Shown piece after piece: positions 42,494-51,911 of a stretch of DNA of 64,000 nt (position 1 is the stretch's first letter; every line of letters begins with the position of its first letter). The DNA comes from Bacillota bacterium. Lineage in GTDB: Bacteria > Bacillota > Clostridia > Tissierellales > Peptoniphilaceae. Under the pieces are notes generated by a model. It ran no database searches. It saw only the letters and a list, made by a program, of their open reading frames with translations, and was not told the DNA's origin. The position numbers and the translations under genes were made by a program. Location of the stretch: assembly GCA_028724185.1 (NCBI GenBank), contig JAQYDN010000001.1:62001-126000 (forward strand), read 5' to 3'.

Positions 42494-43343
42494 TCTTTTG
42501 TTCCTCGGTCATACTCGCGTAGACGGCGCGCAATTTCTCGAGCATCTCCTCTTTTTCCGAAAACCGACCGATGATCGGCGCGGTATTGTACGAGTGTGCA
42601 CCGAAAAACAGCGCCCGCGGCTTTAAGTCCAGGTGCTCGAGCAGGTGAATCTCCTCGAGCAGAATGTCCCCTTCGGTAAGAGGGATATACTCGCCGCGCA
42701 ATACTTCCTCTTCGAGCTCCGTCCCCTCGTGCACCGACGTCGTGAGCGGCGACACGCTCAGAGGTTGGTGCTTGTTCAAAAGCGCCGCCGTCTCCTCGGC
42801 GTGGGCGAAACTGTCCTCTTTTCCGGCTATCCCCGTCATAACCATACAGATCCAGTCGATATTCGCCTCTTCGAGTTTCGACAGTTCTCGGTATTCATCT
42901 TCCTGCGTACATCCTTTTTTAATGCGCGCGAGCGTCGGATCGTGCGCGGTCTCGATGCCCACATAGAGCTGGTTGTATCCGGCTGCCCTCAAGCGCTTTA
43001 AGTCTTCGACACTCTTTCCCTTTATATCGAGAATCGAGGCGTAACATGTAATGGTCTCGACGTTGGGAAGATACTCGTAGATCCAATCGGCGATTTCCAA
43101 GAGGTCTTCCGTATCCAAAATAAAGGGGTCCCCGTTCAGTAAGAAAATGCGATCGATGCGATCTTTAAATCGCGAGAGCTCCCGCAAGTCCGCGAGAATC
43201 TGTTCTTTCGGCGCCCTTCTGTACGAGACGTCCTTGTACATCGCGCAATATGTGCATTGGTTATACGAACACCCGACCGTCACCTCTAAAAGCGGGCTGT
43301 AAGCTTCCCTCGGCGGTCGAAACGTCTGTCCTGTGTAGTGCAT
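42465..43343 (-). CDS. Radical SAM protein of the GCSxNxCxxC type
   Basis: A 292-aa radical SAM enzyme. VGCSYNQCTYCAMYK gives the cluster-binding cysteines (C-x4-C-x2-C), followed by GDPFIL, VGIETAHDPTL and MVMTGIAGKE of the TIM-barrel SAM site. Such proteins are widespread in anaerobes; no substrate is known. No SPASM or extra cysteine cluster at the C-terminus. Its start follows AAAGGATGG; it heads the operon radical SAM-decarboxylase-YciI. Confidence 0.88.
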   Translation of the reverse strand: MHYTGQTFRPPREAYSPLLEVTVGCSYNQCTYCAMYKDVSYRRAPKEQILADLRELSRFKDRIDRIFLLNGDPFILDTEDLLEIADWIYEYLPNVETITCYASILDIKGKSVEDLKRLRAAGYNQLYVGIETAHDPTLARIKKGCTQEDEYRELSKLEEANIDWICMVMTGIAGKEDSFAHAEETAALLNKHQPLSVSPLTTSVHEGTELEEEVLRGEYIPLTEGDILLEEIHLLEHLDLKPRALFFGAHSYNTAPIIGRFSEKEEMLEKLRAVYASMTEEQKNARLKRYGY

Positions 43344-43456
43344 AGTCCATCCTTTCTATCGTCAGCTTTATAATTCTACTTCTTTTATTTCCAACTATAC
43401 TATACCATGAAACAAATCTTTTCTCTCCTGCGCGATAGTCCCGCATCATCCGACGT

Positions 43457-43489
43457 GAAATCGGGCAAGCGCGTGCGCCTGCCCGATTC
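43457..43489 (-). other. Stable hairpin after the ABC permease operon
   Basis: AATCGGGCA (43459-43467) and TGCCCGATT (43480-43488) with an inner GCGC/GCGC pair give a strong stem. The T run is short (three T), so it may be a weak terminator or an end-protecting structure for the DUF3798 transporter transcript. Confidence 0.5.
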
Positions 43490-43512
43490 AAGAAGGTTAT
43501 ATGAAGAATGTT

Positions 43513-44646
43513 TTAGGTTGATTCTTTCGATACTTCGGTATTTTCCAGCCGATCCTGATGACGCGCCGCTTCCGCCTGTTTCATGCGGTTGTACGCGTGC
43601 ATGATCAAAGCCAAGGTGACGACGCCGTAGGAGATGAACGTTCTGAAATATTCGCCCATCATCGCATCGCCGGTCAAAATGCGTCCGGCCTGCGGCAGGA
43701 TGATAAACATCAAGTGGAATAACATCGTACCGATGATCGCGTTGGGGATGCTCGCGCGCATGACGCTCGCACCGCCGACCAGGATCGAAGCCGCCGCATA
43801 GAGCGCCGCCTGGTCTTGTCCGGCGTAGGTCGCCAACGTCCCGATGTTTTGTAGATAGATGATCTGTCCGTAACATGCGAGGACCGTCGAAACCACGATG
43901 GATTGAACGCGTACTTTGTCGGAGTGGATCCCGGCGTTTGCGGAAATCACTTGATCCATACCGACCGCCTTCATATCGTGGCCGATCTTCGTCTTCTTAA
44001 ACCAGACGATAAATACGCACAAGAGGGCGATCAACAGGATGGTGACTACCGGCACGTCGAAGTTGATCATATGCTTCTCCGTAATCGGCAGTTGAATGCG
44101 ATATAGCAAAATATTGTCGATGGCGTGTGCCGTATCGAGGGTGATCGAGTTTTTGATGCCGTAGCCCTTCGAGAGAATGATCGAGGCGTTGTGCATGGGC
44201 ACGACGCTGCCGCACAGGTAGAGTAAAAACAGCATATAGACCCCGAGCATAAAGAAGGCGAGCATCATCGAGGTGATCATCTCGCGACCTCTCGCGCGAT
44301 TGAGGATGTGACCCGAAAACTTGCCGAGCAAGATCGCGATGGGCGTGCCGATTAAGACGGCGACGAGAATTCCCGCGGGACCCGTGATGCCCCAGTCCTG
44401 CGCGAAGATAAGTCCGATTTGACCACTCATGGCGCCCAGGGGAATCCCGAAGTTGATCCCCATCCCCGCGACGATCGGAATGATCAGCGAGAGGACGAGG
44501 AAGGTGTTTCGCACCATCCGCTTACCGATTTCAGACGTCACGTAACCGAGCGGCGGCTTGGCTATCCAAAGTCCGACCGCGATAATGATGATAAATAAAA
44601 TGGGAACGGCATATCGCGAAAGCTTTGATTTTAAGGATTTATTCAT
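43513..44646 (-). CDS. ABC permease 2 of the DUF3798 import system
   Basis: A 377-aa membrane protein with about ten hydrophobic helices (IGLWIAKPPLGYVTS, FLVLSLIIPIVAGMGINFG, ILVAVLIGTPIAILLGKFSG, ILLIALLCVFIVWF among them) and the permease hallmark near VLIALLCVF/GHDMKAVG, which resembles sugar/nucleoside (BPD_transp_2) permeases. It overlaps permease 1 by 8 bases. The pair should make a heterodimeric channel for the adjacent two-domain ATPase. Confidence 0.88.
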   Translation of the reverse strand: MNKSLKSKLSRYAVPILFIIIIAVGLWIAKPPLGYVTSEIGKRMVRNTFLVLSLIIPIVAGMGINFGIPLGAMSGQIGLIFAQDWGITGPAGILVAVLIGTPIAILLGKFSGHILNRARGREMITSMMLAFFMLGVYMLFLLYLCGSVVPMHNASIILSKGYGIKNSITLDTAHAIDNILLYRIQLPITEKHMINFDVPVVTILLIALLCVFIVWFKKTKIGHDMKAVGMDQVISANAGIHSDKVRVQSIVVSTVLACYGQIIYLQNIGTLATYAGQDQAALYAAASILVGGASVMRASIPNAIIGTMLFHLMFIILPQAGRILTGDAMMGEYFRTFISYGVVTLALIMHAYNRMKQAEAARHQDRLENTEVSKEST

Positions 44647-45712
44647 TGTGGTTCCTCCTCGTCAATGCGTAGACGATCATACCGTTGGTAACGATCAATC
44701 TGAGAACTTCCGAGACGTCGATACTCAATGCGCCGTTGATGACCGTCGGCGTCAAGGTAATAATGCCTTGGAACAAAAACGTCCCGATGATGACATTAGG
44801 TATCGACGCCTTGTTAATGCTGGCGCCACCGATTAACAACGCAGCGACCGTCTGGAATGTAAAGGACAGAGGCGATTGATACAACTGAATGAATCCGTAA
44901 GATTGTTGATAGACGACGATGCCCGCTGCCGCGATGACCGTCGATAAAATAACCGAAAACAGACGCATGCGGTTGATGTGAATGCCGCCGGCCTGTGCGT
45001 AGGCCGGATTCGAGCCGACCGCCGTCATCGCCGTACCGGTCTTTGTGCGGAAAAATACCCACACGGCCAGGGCGAATACGGCAAAGACTAAATACATTCC
45101 GACCGGAATGCGAACGCCGAAGACGTTAAAGCTTAAAAAATCGGTCAAGACGCCCACCGAACTCTTCGTCCCGTTGGCATCGATCAAATTCTTCATCCAA
45201 TAGTCCGCGACGGGAATTTGTTGGGCAAGTCCGCGACCCGCATAACTCAATACCGACACCGGGTTTTTATAGGGCAGAACCAAGTAGATCATGCACATAA
45301 ACGCCGTAAACGAATATCCGACGTAAGTCGCGATCAACATTTCATCGCCCTTGATCTTATTCAAGAGCACGCCGTAGCCCCAACCGAAGATGACGGCGAT
45401 GGCCGCCCCGATGAGCATGCCGACGAAAATACCGCCGAATCCGGTCAAGCCGAATTCGATGCTGGTAACCCCGCCCAAAATCCCCGCGACGATGCCGATC
45501 GGCAAGCCGAAGTTTAAGCCGCAGCCGGATTGGACCATGGGGACCAAGCTTAACACCAAAATTGAAAACATACCGAAACGCGCCAAGACGTTTTCGATCG
45601 AGTCCGCCAACGACACGCCCGCCAAGGGCGCCGCTATAAATAGGCCCAGTAAGAATAAGCCGATAATTAAGCGAGGCAAACCGATTTTTTGTAATACTGA
45701 TTTATTATGCAC
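44639..45712 (-). CDS. ABC permease 1 of the DUF3798 import system
   Basis: A 357-aa BPD_transp_2-type permease with eight to ten helices: LIIGLFLLGLFIAAPLAGV, FSILVLSLVPMVQSGCGLNFG, GIFVGMLIGAAIAVIFGWGYG. TGTAMTAVGSNPAYAQAGGI is the coupling segment typical of ribose/nucleoside importers. The first permeases share the GINFG/GLNFG motif, so they arose by duplication. It overlaps the ATPase by 8 bases. Confidence 0.9.
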   Translation of the reverse strand: MHNKSVLQKIGLPRLIIGLFLLGLFIAAPLAGVSLADSIENVLARFGMFSILVLSLVPMVQSGCGLNFGLPIGIVAGILGGVTSIEFGLTGFGGIFVGMLIGAAIAVIFGWGYGVLLNKIKGDEMLIATYVGYSFTAFMCMIYLVLPYKNPVSVLSYAGRGLAQQIPVADYWMKNLIDANGTKSSVGVLTDFLSFNVFGVRIPVGMYLVFAVFALAVWVFFRTKTGTAMTAVGSNPAYAQAGGIHINRMRLFSVILSTVIAAAGIVVYQQSYGFIQLYQSPLSFTFQTVAALLIGGASINKASIPNVIIGTFLFQGIITLTPTVINGALSIDVSEVLRLIVTNGMIVYALTRRNHNE

Positions 45713-47306
45713 CTTGGGCCACCTCTACTTCCTCACCGCTCATCAAGAGACCGAACTGCGCAGCAGGTGCCGTTGCCGACAAAATACCTGCAATTTTTCC
45801 TTCACAAATGACCGCGATGCGATCACAGATACTTCTCAACTCTTCGAGTTCCGAGGAAATCATGACGATCGTCGTCTTCTCCTCGTCGTTAATTTTTTCG
45901 AGCGATTCGAGCACGAGTTCTTTCGCGCCGATGTCGATTCCGCGCGTCGGCTCCGATACAAACAGCAGATCGGGATCCATGCACAGCGCCTTTGCAAGGC
46001 ATACTTTCTGTTGGTTTCCCCCGCTCAGATTCCCGGCGCGCTGATCGCTCCCGGTGGTCTTAATCGCCAAGGATTCGATGTATTCCTGAGATACGCGTTT
46101 CATCTCGGCTTCGTCTCTAAACTTAAAGCCGAGGACTTTTTTCGTGAACTTGTTTTGAATTTGCATCGCGTTAAAGGATATGTTCCAATAAATCGGCTCT
46201 TCCAGTAACAACCCCACACCTCGCCTATCCTCCGAAACGAAGGCGATTTTACTCTGCAAGATCTTATGCGTATTCCCGAGTTCCAGCGGCTTACCTTGAA
46301 ATTCCACCTCGCCCGCTACGGGATAGGTTCCCAGGATTCCGTTGGCGATCCCGAGCTTTCCCTGACCGGCGAGGCCCGCGATACCTAAAATCTCCCCGTC
46401 GTAAATATCGAGGTTGACGTCGTAGACCTGCTCCCCGGGCATGTCGACGGCCAGATTTCTGATCTTCATCACCACGTCTTTGGAGCACTCCCGCCCCTTC
46501 TTCTTTTCCGAAGCGACCATGCCGCCCGAACGTCCGACCATCCACGCGGCGATCTGGTCGACCGAAAGGTCTCTGTTTTCTCTATTTTCGACGATTTCTC
46601 CGTCTCGCAAGACGACGACGGTATTACAAATCGTCAAGATCTCCCGCAAGCGGTGCGAGATAAAGATGATCGAGATACCCTGTTCGGATAAGCGCTTGAG
46701 CGCGCGCATCAATTGATCCGCCTCCGTCTCGGTCAAAACCGCCGTCGGCTCGTCCATGATGAGCAACTTGACATCCTCGCGAGTAATTTCCCGCGCGATC
46801 TCTATAAATTGCTTGTGGCCTACGGGCATCTCCGACACCAACCCCCTCGGATTGATGTCGACGCCCAAACGATCCAACGACTCTCCGGAGAGGACGATAT
46901 TTTCCTCCGTGTCGATCGTCGCGTATTTCTTGCCGAACACCTGAGAGATGACCGACGACTTCGTCCGTTCCATATTAAATGTTATGTTTTCGGCCGCGGT
47001 GAACCCCGGAATCAAGTTAAATTCCTGGTGCACCATGCCGATCCCCGATTCCAAAGCGTCGATCGGCGATTTGAAGTGAATCGGTTCGCCGTCCAAGAGG
47101 ATTTCCCCTTCGTATCCCCCGGTCTCCTGAATCACTTCCATTCCAAATATGATGTTCATAAGCGTCGACTTTCCCGCGCCGTTTTCTCCCACGAGCCCTA
47201 TAATTTCCCCGGGCTTCAGGTTGAAATTGACATTTTTTAGGACGAGGTTTTCGCCAAAGCGCTTGCCGACGTTACGAACCTCCATTCTATACTGCTGCGC
47301 CACCAT
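45705..47306 (-). CDS. Two-domain ABC ATPase of the DUF3798 import system
   Basis: A 533-aa protein with two nucleotide-binding halves, like RbsA/MglA/NupO. First half: GLVGENGAGKSTLMN (Walker A), LLIMDEPTAVLTETEAD (Walker B), VSEMPVGHKQFIEIA (degenerate signature). Second half: GIAGLAGQGKLGIAN (degenerate Walker A), GNLSGGNQQKVCLAKAL (signature), LLFVSEPTRGIDIGAKE (Walker B with Glu). Asymmetry of this kind is usual for sugar and nucleoside importers. Start after AGGAGGTAA. Confidence 0.93.
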   Translation of the reverse strand: MVAQQYRMEVRNVGKRFGENLVLKNVNFNLKPGEIIGLVGENGAGKSTLMNIIFGMEVIQETGGYEGEILLDGEPIHFKSPIDALESGIGMVHQEFNLIPGFTAAENITFNMERTKSSVISQVFGKKYATIDTEENIVLSGESLDRLGVDINPRGLVSEMPVGHKQFIEIAREITREDVKLLIMDEPTAVLTETEADQLMRALKRLSEQGISIIFISHRLREILTICNTVVVLRDGEIVENRENRDLSVDQIAAWMVGRSGGMVASEKKKGRECSKDVVMKIRNLAVDMPGEQVYDVNLDIYDGEILGIAGLAGQGKLGIANGILGTYPVAGEVEFQGKPLELGNTHKILQSKIAFVSEDRRGVGLLLEEPIYWNISFNAMQIQNKFTKKVLGFKFRDEAEMKRVSQEYIESLAIKTTGSDQRAGNLSGGNQQKVCLAKALCMDPDLLFVSEPTRGIDIGAKELVLESLEKINDEEKTTIVMISSELEELRSICDRIAVICEGKIAGILSATAPAAQFGLLMSGEEVEVAQGA

Positions 47307-47322
47307 TTACCTCCTAACGGGA

Positions 47323-47351
47323 AATAAACCAACGACAACCGCTGGTTTATT
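47323..47351 (-). other. Stem-loop between binding protein and ATPase genes
   Basis: AATAAACCA and TGGTTTATT form a 9-bp stem with an 11-base loop. In ABC operons such hairpins often protect the upstream message so that the binding protein is made in excess; here that is inference. Confidence 0.55.
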
Positions 47352-47382
47352 CCACATGTGTCTATGATTGTCTCACGGTGAT

Positions 47383-48741
47383 TTATTCACCCGTTTCTCC
47401 TTCAGCTTGTTGTTGTGCTTCTTCGATTGCATCCACGTCGACGTTCATCTTCATGTATTTTTCGGGAACTTCGACTTTGTCCATGCCGAGGTAGCCCTTG
47501 CCGTATACATAGGTGTCTTGGGCGAGGAGGATGTGGTTATCCTTCTTTTCTCCCGTCGCACGGTCGACGTAGTTTTGTCCCATCCAATGAGCGCCTTCGG
47601 TGTACTTGCTGATACAGGCGATGATGTCGTCGATATTGGTCAGTTCCATCTCGTCTTTAAGCACGCCTTGTACGAGGTCGACAGCCCCGAGCGTCAAGGA
47701 GTAACCCAAGGAGTAAGCCCAGGTACCCATGCGTCCGCCGCCGCCGGCTTTGACGACGGCCTCTTCGACCGTCTTATTAATTGCCTGCCAATCGCCCGCC
47801 TTATCTTGGATATCGACGGAGAAAGCCTTCGGATAGCCCATGATCGGAGACGGCAAGTCTTGTTCGACGAAGATCGCACCGCCTGCTGCGACACCGCGAA
47901 GGAGCGGTTCGGTGTGCGCGTCGTTCGTACAGAAGAATGCGGTATCCTTTCCGTACTTGTCGATCCAGGGTTGGATGTTTTCTGCGATGTATTGTTGTGC
48001 CCCGGGAACGCCGATATCGGTCGTCGGGTCGGGCGCGTTTAAGGATATAAATTCGAGTCCCAGGTCTTTACAAGCTTCTTCCATAATCGCGCGGCGCAGT
48101 GCCAAGAGCTCAATGGACATGTGGCGCGGGAAGGTAATGTGTGCAAATTTCGTAGCGCCCATTTCCTTTGCCGCATAGACGATTCGGTATCCGCGGCTGA
48201 CGTTGTCCGCATCGACTGCGAGGTCGGCGTTGTTTTCAGCCATAACCGTATCTTCTTGTGCAACTAGGTTGACCAGAATGATGTCGGGGCGTTTTGCGCG
48301 AATTTGTTGGAATGCCGCCGAGGTTCCGGGAACCGATTGATTGACGATGACTGCGCGCATGAGCGGGTCGTCCGCCATGGCGACGATCTTCGAAATCGTC
48401 GTCTCTTGTTCAGCTTCGAAGCGGTCGGGATACGTGTCGTGGCGAATCATGCCGCCTTCGTCCGCGTTACCGTACAATTCGATCGCTTTTTGAGCTGCAC
48501 GGAATTCGTCTTCCGCTTGCGATACCGTACCGGTGACGATACCGATGTGGTAGTCCTCGCCTTCTTTTAACGGTTCAAACTCCGCTCTGGTCGCTTGTGC
48601 CGATGCCGCATTCCCGCCTTCCGCGTTACCGTTTTTTTGGTTATCGCCGGAGGTGTCCACTTTCGTACAACCTACCGCGAATGTTAAAAGCATCATGACA
48701 GCAAGGGCGATCGACATGAAACGTTTCTTTCCAATGTTCAT
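47383..48741 (-). CDS. DUF3798 substrate-binding lipoprotein
   Basis: A 452-aa lipoprotein. The signal peptide (KRFMSIALAVMMLLTFAVG) ends in the lipobox TFAVGC with Cys as the lipid site; a Gly/Ala-rich linker follows. The mature protein is a two-lobed periplasmic-binding-protein-like fold of the DUF3798 family (YHIGIVTGTVSQAEDEF, RAVIVNQSVPGTSAAFQQI, DTAFFCTNDAHTEPLLRG). It is the first gene of the operon with the two-domain ATPase and two permeases, so it should be the receptor. Substrate unknown; nucleoside, purine or sugar are the analogies. The start at 48741 follows AGGAGAGATGACT. Confidence 0.85.
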   Translation of the reverse strand: MNIGKKRFMSIALAVMMLLTFAVGCTKVDTSGDNQKNGNAEGGNAASAQATRAEFEPLKEGEDYHIGIVTGTVSQAEDEFRAAQKAIELYGNADEGGMIRHDTYPDRFEAEQETTISKIVAMADDPLMRAVIVNQSVPGTSAAFQQIRAKRPDIILVNLVAQEDTVMAENNADLAVDADNVSRGYRIVYAAKEMGATKFAHITFPRHMSIELLALRRAIMEEACKDLGLEFISLNAPDPTTDIGVPGAQQYIAENIQPWIDKYGKDTAFFCTNDAHTEPLLRGVAAGGAIFVEQDLPSPIMGYPKAFSVDIQDKAGDWQAINKTVEEAVVKAGGGGRMGTWAYSLGYSLTLGAVDLVQGVLKDEMELTNIDDIIACISKYTEGAHWMGQNYVDRATGEKKDNHILLAQDTYVYGKGYLGMDKVEVPEKYMKMNVDVDAIEEAQQQAEGETGE

Positions 48742-48774
48742 AGTCATCTCTCCTATAATTATGTAGTAGATTTT

Positions 48775-48830
48775 ACTTAAGCGTTTTCTTAAGTGATTAA
48801 AATTTTAAATTACTAAAGTGTAAAAGTCAA
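48775..48830 (-). promoter_or_regulatory. Promoter of the DUF3798 transporter operon with operator-like palindrome
   Basis: Minus strand TTGACT (48825-48830), 17-base spacer, TAAAAT (48802-48807). The predicted start near 48795 is covered by ACTTAAG (48775-48781) and CTTAAGT (48788-48794), perfect 7-bp arms 6 bases apart. Its position suggests a repressor site or a start-site regulator. Confidence 0.65.
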
Positions 48831-49054
48831 GCAATATTTAAGATTTAACTAATATCCTGTGAACGTCCCGACGTATCACATTCGTATTCCCGATAAAGAT
48901 TTCACCGAGCGCGGCACCGAAGGTCTCTGTATATCTTTCTCGATGCGTGTCGGATCCCGTCGTTATACATATATCGTCTGTAACAAAGAAAGGAACCCCC
49001 TCTTTTGTAATCGTTTTCTCCTCCTCTTTTCCCCGTTCGGCGTGTCCTTTATAC
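48831..49054. other. Gene-free region between transporter promoter and lplA terminator
   Basis: No gene seen; short open frames on both strands show no recognisable product or ribosome site. Confidence 0.3.
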
Positions 49055-49114
49055 AAAAAAAGAGTCCTAAACCGCTCGCCGAGGAACCGTCCCTCGACGA
49101 ATGATTTAGAACTC
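49055..49114 (-). terminator. Long terminator of the aco-lplA operon
   Basis: Minus strand GAGTTCTAAATC (49103-49114) pairs with GGTTTAGGACTC (49062-49073) with wobbles; inside it CGAGG...CCTCG forms a second stem. Seven T follow. Unusually long for a terminator. Confidence 0.85.
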
Positions 49115-49196
49115 CGGGAAGAAAACTTCCTCTCCCGGCAAGTGGTCGACGAAATCTTCTATTATTAAAGCCCACTACCGCGATACATCTCTTCCG

Positions 49197-50180
49197 TTAA
49201 ATGTCCAAAAGTGCCAGAAAGTCTTCTTCTTTAAGACCGTAGAAGTATTCTTCCACATTCAGTCCTCGAATTTTCTCGCAGACGGCTTCTCGCGTAAAGG
49301 GCGAGCCGGACAATCGCCGCTCCAATTCTCTCCAATCCTTTATCGCGAAGAAGTCCCCGTGGAAATTCATCTCTTTTATTTTCCCGTCCGATACGTCGAT
49401 GCCGACCGTGATTTCTCCGCAACCCGGAAAAATCTTCCTATTGGTATATTCAAACTCGGGAGAATAGCCGTAATTCCAATCCCAATTTGCGTATCGATCC
49501 CGGCGAATTTGTTCAATGATCTCAAAGTCCTCGGCCTTAAGGACATCTTCTTTCGTCCCGTCGACCTTAAAGTGCTTCACCAGGCTGTCTTTAAATTGCT
49601 CCATGGTCTTTTTCTCTTTTAGACAATCGCGAATATTCGTTACCCGGGAAAAGATCGACGCGCTGGCCGCATTCGATTTATACTTATCTTTCGTTATCAA
49701 CGCCTCGCCTATCATCGTTAAGTCTGAGTTAAAGAGCAACGTCCCGTGATGCATCACTTTTCCGTCTTTTATATATTGAGAATTTCCGGAAATCTTTTTG
49801 CCGTCGATTAAAATATCGTTTCGGCCCTCTACGCGGGCGTCGGCCCCCAAGTCGCGAATGGCTTCGGCGATGGGTTCACAAAATCGCTTAAAGTCCAGAC
49901 TTTCGAGATCGTCTACCGGGGATATAAATGTGAAATTTAAATTTCCCAAGTCGTGATAGACCGCGCCGCCGCCCGAGAGTCGGCGAACGACTGTAATGTC
50001 GTGTTCTTTCACGAAGTCGAAGTCAATCTCCGACCACGTATTTTGATTCTTTCCGATGACAATGGTGTTGTCGTTTTGCCAAAGGATGAAGTACTCTCCC
50101 GCGGGCTTATAGTCAAAGACATATTCCTCCAAGGCCAGATTAAAGGCGGGATCCGTACTCTTCGATTCGATGTAGATCAT
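49197..50180 (-). CDS. lplA: Lipoate--protein ligase A
   Basis: Attaches scavenged lipoic acid to lipoyl domains using ATP. The 327-aa protein has the LplA/BirA-like catalytic fold: NTIVIGKNQNTWSE, VVRRLSGGGAVYHDLGN (the RRxSGGGxVxHD motif), GRNDILIDGKKISGNSQ and a C-terminal accessory domain. Being last in the aco operon it serves the E2 and E3 lipoyl domains there. Start after TAGGAGACGGGT. Confidence 0.94.
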   Translation of the reverse strand: MIYIESKSTDPAFNLALEEYVFDYKPAGEYFILWQNDNTIVIGKNQNTWSEIDFDFVKEHDITVVRRLSGGGAVYHDLGNLNFTFISPVDDLESLDFKRFCEPIAEAIRDLGADARVEGRNDILIDGKKISGNSQYIKDGKVMHHGTLLFNSDLTMIGEALITKDKYKSNAASASIFSRVTNIRDCLKEKKTMEQFKDSLVKHFKVDGTKEDVLKAEDFEIIEQIRRDRYANWDWNYGYSPEFEYTNRKIFPGCGEITVGIDVSDGKIKEMNFHGDFFAIKDWRELERRLSGSPFTREAVCEKIRGLNVEEYFYGLKEEDFLALLDI

Positions 50181-50189
50181 ACCCGTCTC

Positions 50190-51899
50190 CTAGTCGTTGG
50201 TCATATGAATGCTTCGTCCCACGGCATTTAACGCGGCTTCCCGAACGGCCTCGCTCACGGTCGGGTGGCCGTGAATGGTGCCGACGATCTCATCCACCGT
50301 CGCCTCCAGTTTGATCGCGAGGGCTCCCTCGGCAATCAGATCCGTCGCATGGGGACCGATGATATGCATACCTAAAATCTCTCCATAATCCGAACCGACG
50401 ATCAGTTTCACTAAACCTTCCCCGCCATTTAAGATCAACGCTCTCCCGTTGGCCGCCATGGGGAAGCTTCCGACCTTATAGGCGATACCCTTCGCCTCGG
50501 CCTCTTCTTCTGTGATCCCTACGGATACCGCCTCCGGTTCCATGTAGACGGCGGTGGGATTGGAAGATTCGTCGTAGACGCTCGCCTCGCCCATGATATT
50601 TTCAGCAGCCACTTCTCCCATGGCAGAGGCCGTGTGGGCGAGTTTGGCATATCCCTGGACGCAGTCTCCGATGGCATAAATACCCTCGATCCCCGTCTCC
50701 ATCTTTTCATTGACCCGAATCTCGCCTTTTTTGTTATAGCTTAATCCGCTCCGAGACAAGTTCAACGAACCCGTGTTGGCCTTTCTTCCCACGGCCACGA
50801 GGACTTTCTCTCCCTTAAATGTCAGTTCCTCGCCGTCTCTTTTACAGACCACGACCGCTCCCTCGCCGTCTTTTTCCACGGATTGGACGGGGCAATTCAA
50901 TTCGACGTCTATGCCCTCATCTTTCATATGAGCCACGCCTACCTCTGCGATCGACCCGTCCAACATGGGCAATACGTGGTCCAAGGCCTCGACGACAGTA
51001 ACTTTCGTTCCGAGAGCGCCGTAGACACAAGCCATCTCCATCCCGATGACCCCCGCTCCGATGATCACCATGGACTTCGGCAGCTCGTCCAATGAAAGCG
51101 CCCCGGTGGAATCGATGCAGGCCGAATTGTCTTTCAGCCCCGAAATAGGCGGCATGCTGTTGACCGATCCGGTCGCGAGGATGACGGCATCGGCATCTAC
51201 CGGATTGCTTCTCCCTTTGTCGTCTTTGTATGCCATCTTACCTTCGCCCGTAAATTTGGCCTCTCCCCGGACAAGTTCGACCTTATTGTGGCGAAGGAGA
51301 CCCTCTACTCCCCGGACCAATTGATCGACCACGGCGTCTTTATGAGCCATCATGCGGGCGTAGTCGACACGGAGACCCTCGGCCGCTACCCCGATCTCCG
51401 ACCCGCGGGTCTTCAAATCGGAAAACAACCCGGCCGTATGCAACAGACTCTTGGTAGGAATGCAGCCGATGTTCAGGCACGTTCCTCCTAATTTGTTTTT
51501 TTCTATTAACGTAACCTGCGCTCCCAATTGTGCGGCGCGGATGGCGGCCACGTAACCGCCGGGTCCGCCTCCCACGACGACGACTTTCTTTCCTTTTTTC
51601 TCCCGATTCTTTTTCTCTTCGCGCGGTTCCGCCTCCTCGATCATTCCGCTAATATCTTCGCCCTCTTTCGCCAAGATCCCGACCGGGGAAAGAACCTCTC
51701 CGCTCTCGCCCTCTCCGAGCATAATTTTAGCCAATATGCCGTTCTCCGGAGCCTGGACGGTGTTGGTCAGTTTTTCGTTTTCCACGTCAAAGAGATCTTG
51801 TCCCTTTTTGACATAGTCTCCTTCCTTCACGTGCCACTTCACGATCTTGCCCGTCTTCATGGTGAGACCCAGTTTCGGCATCAGCACTTTCTTGGCCAT
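50190..51899 (-). CDS. lpdA: Dihydrolipoyl dehydrogenase (E3) with N-terminal lipoyl domain
   Basis: Re-oxidises dihydrolipoamide with NAD+. The 569-aa protein starts with a lipoyl domain (MPKLGLTMKTGKI, target Lys in ENEKLTNT), then a Pro/Glu/Lys linker (about 85-105), then the flavoprotein: VVVGGGPGGYVAAIRAA (FAD), GGTCLNIGCIPTKSLLH (redox cysteines), GAGVIGMEMACVYGALG (NAD), GHPTVSEAVREAAL (active-site His). An extra lipoyl domain on E3 is known for AcoL-like enzymes. Start at 51899 (second ATG) with better spacing to AGGAGGG. Confidence 0.95.
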   Translation of the reverse strand: MAKKVLMPKLGLTMKTGKIVKWHVKEGDYVKKGQDLFDVENEKLTNTVQAPENGILAKIMLGEGESGEVLSPVGILAKEGEDISGMIEEAEPREEKKNREKKGKKVVVVGGGPGGYVAAIRAAQLGAQVTLIEKNKLGGTCLNIGCIPTKSLLHTAGLFSDLKTRGSEIGVAAEGLRVDYARMMAHKDAVVDQLVRGVEGLLRHNKVELVRGEAKFTGEGKMAYKDDKGRSNPVDADAVILATGSVNSMPPISGLKDNSACIDSTGALSLDELPKSMVIIGAGVIGMEMACVYGALGTKVTVVEALDHVLPMLDGSIAEVGVAHMKDEGIDVELNCPVQSVEKDGEGAVVVCKRDGEELTFKGEKVLVAVGRKANTGSLNLSRSGLSYNKKGEIRVNEKMETGIEGIYAIGDCVQGYAKLAHTASAMGEVAAENIMGEASVYDESSNPTAVYMEPEAVSVGITEEEAEAKGIAYKVGSFPMAANGRALILNGGEGLVKLIVGSDYGEILGMHIIGPHATDLIAEGALAIKLEATVDEIVGTIHGHPTVSEAVREAALNAVGRSIHMTND

Positions 51900-51911
51900 A
51901 ACCATCCCTCC

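Noticed and set aside
48831..49054. Short plus-strand frames near 48859-49168
   Set aside because: No ribosome sites, no family, and the end overlaps the lplA terminator.
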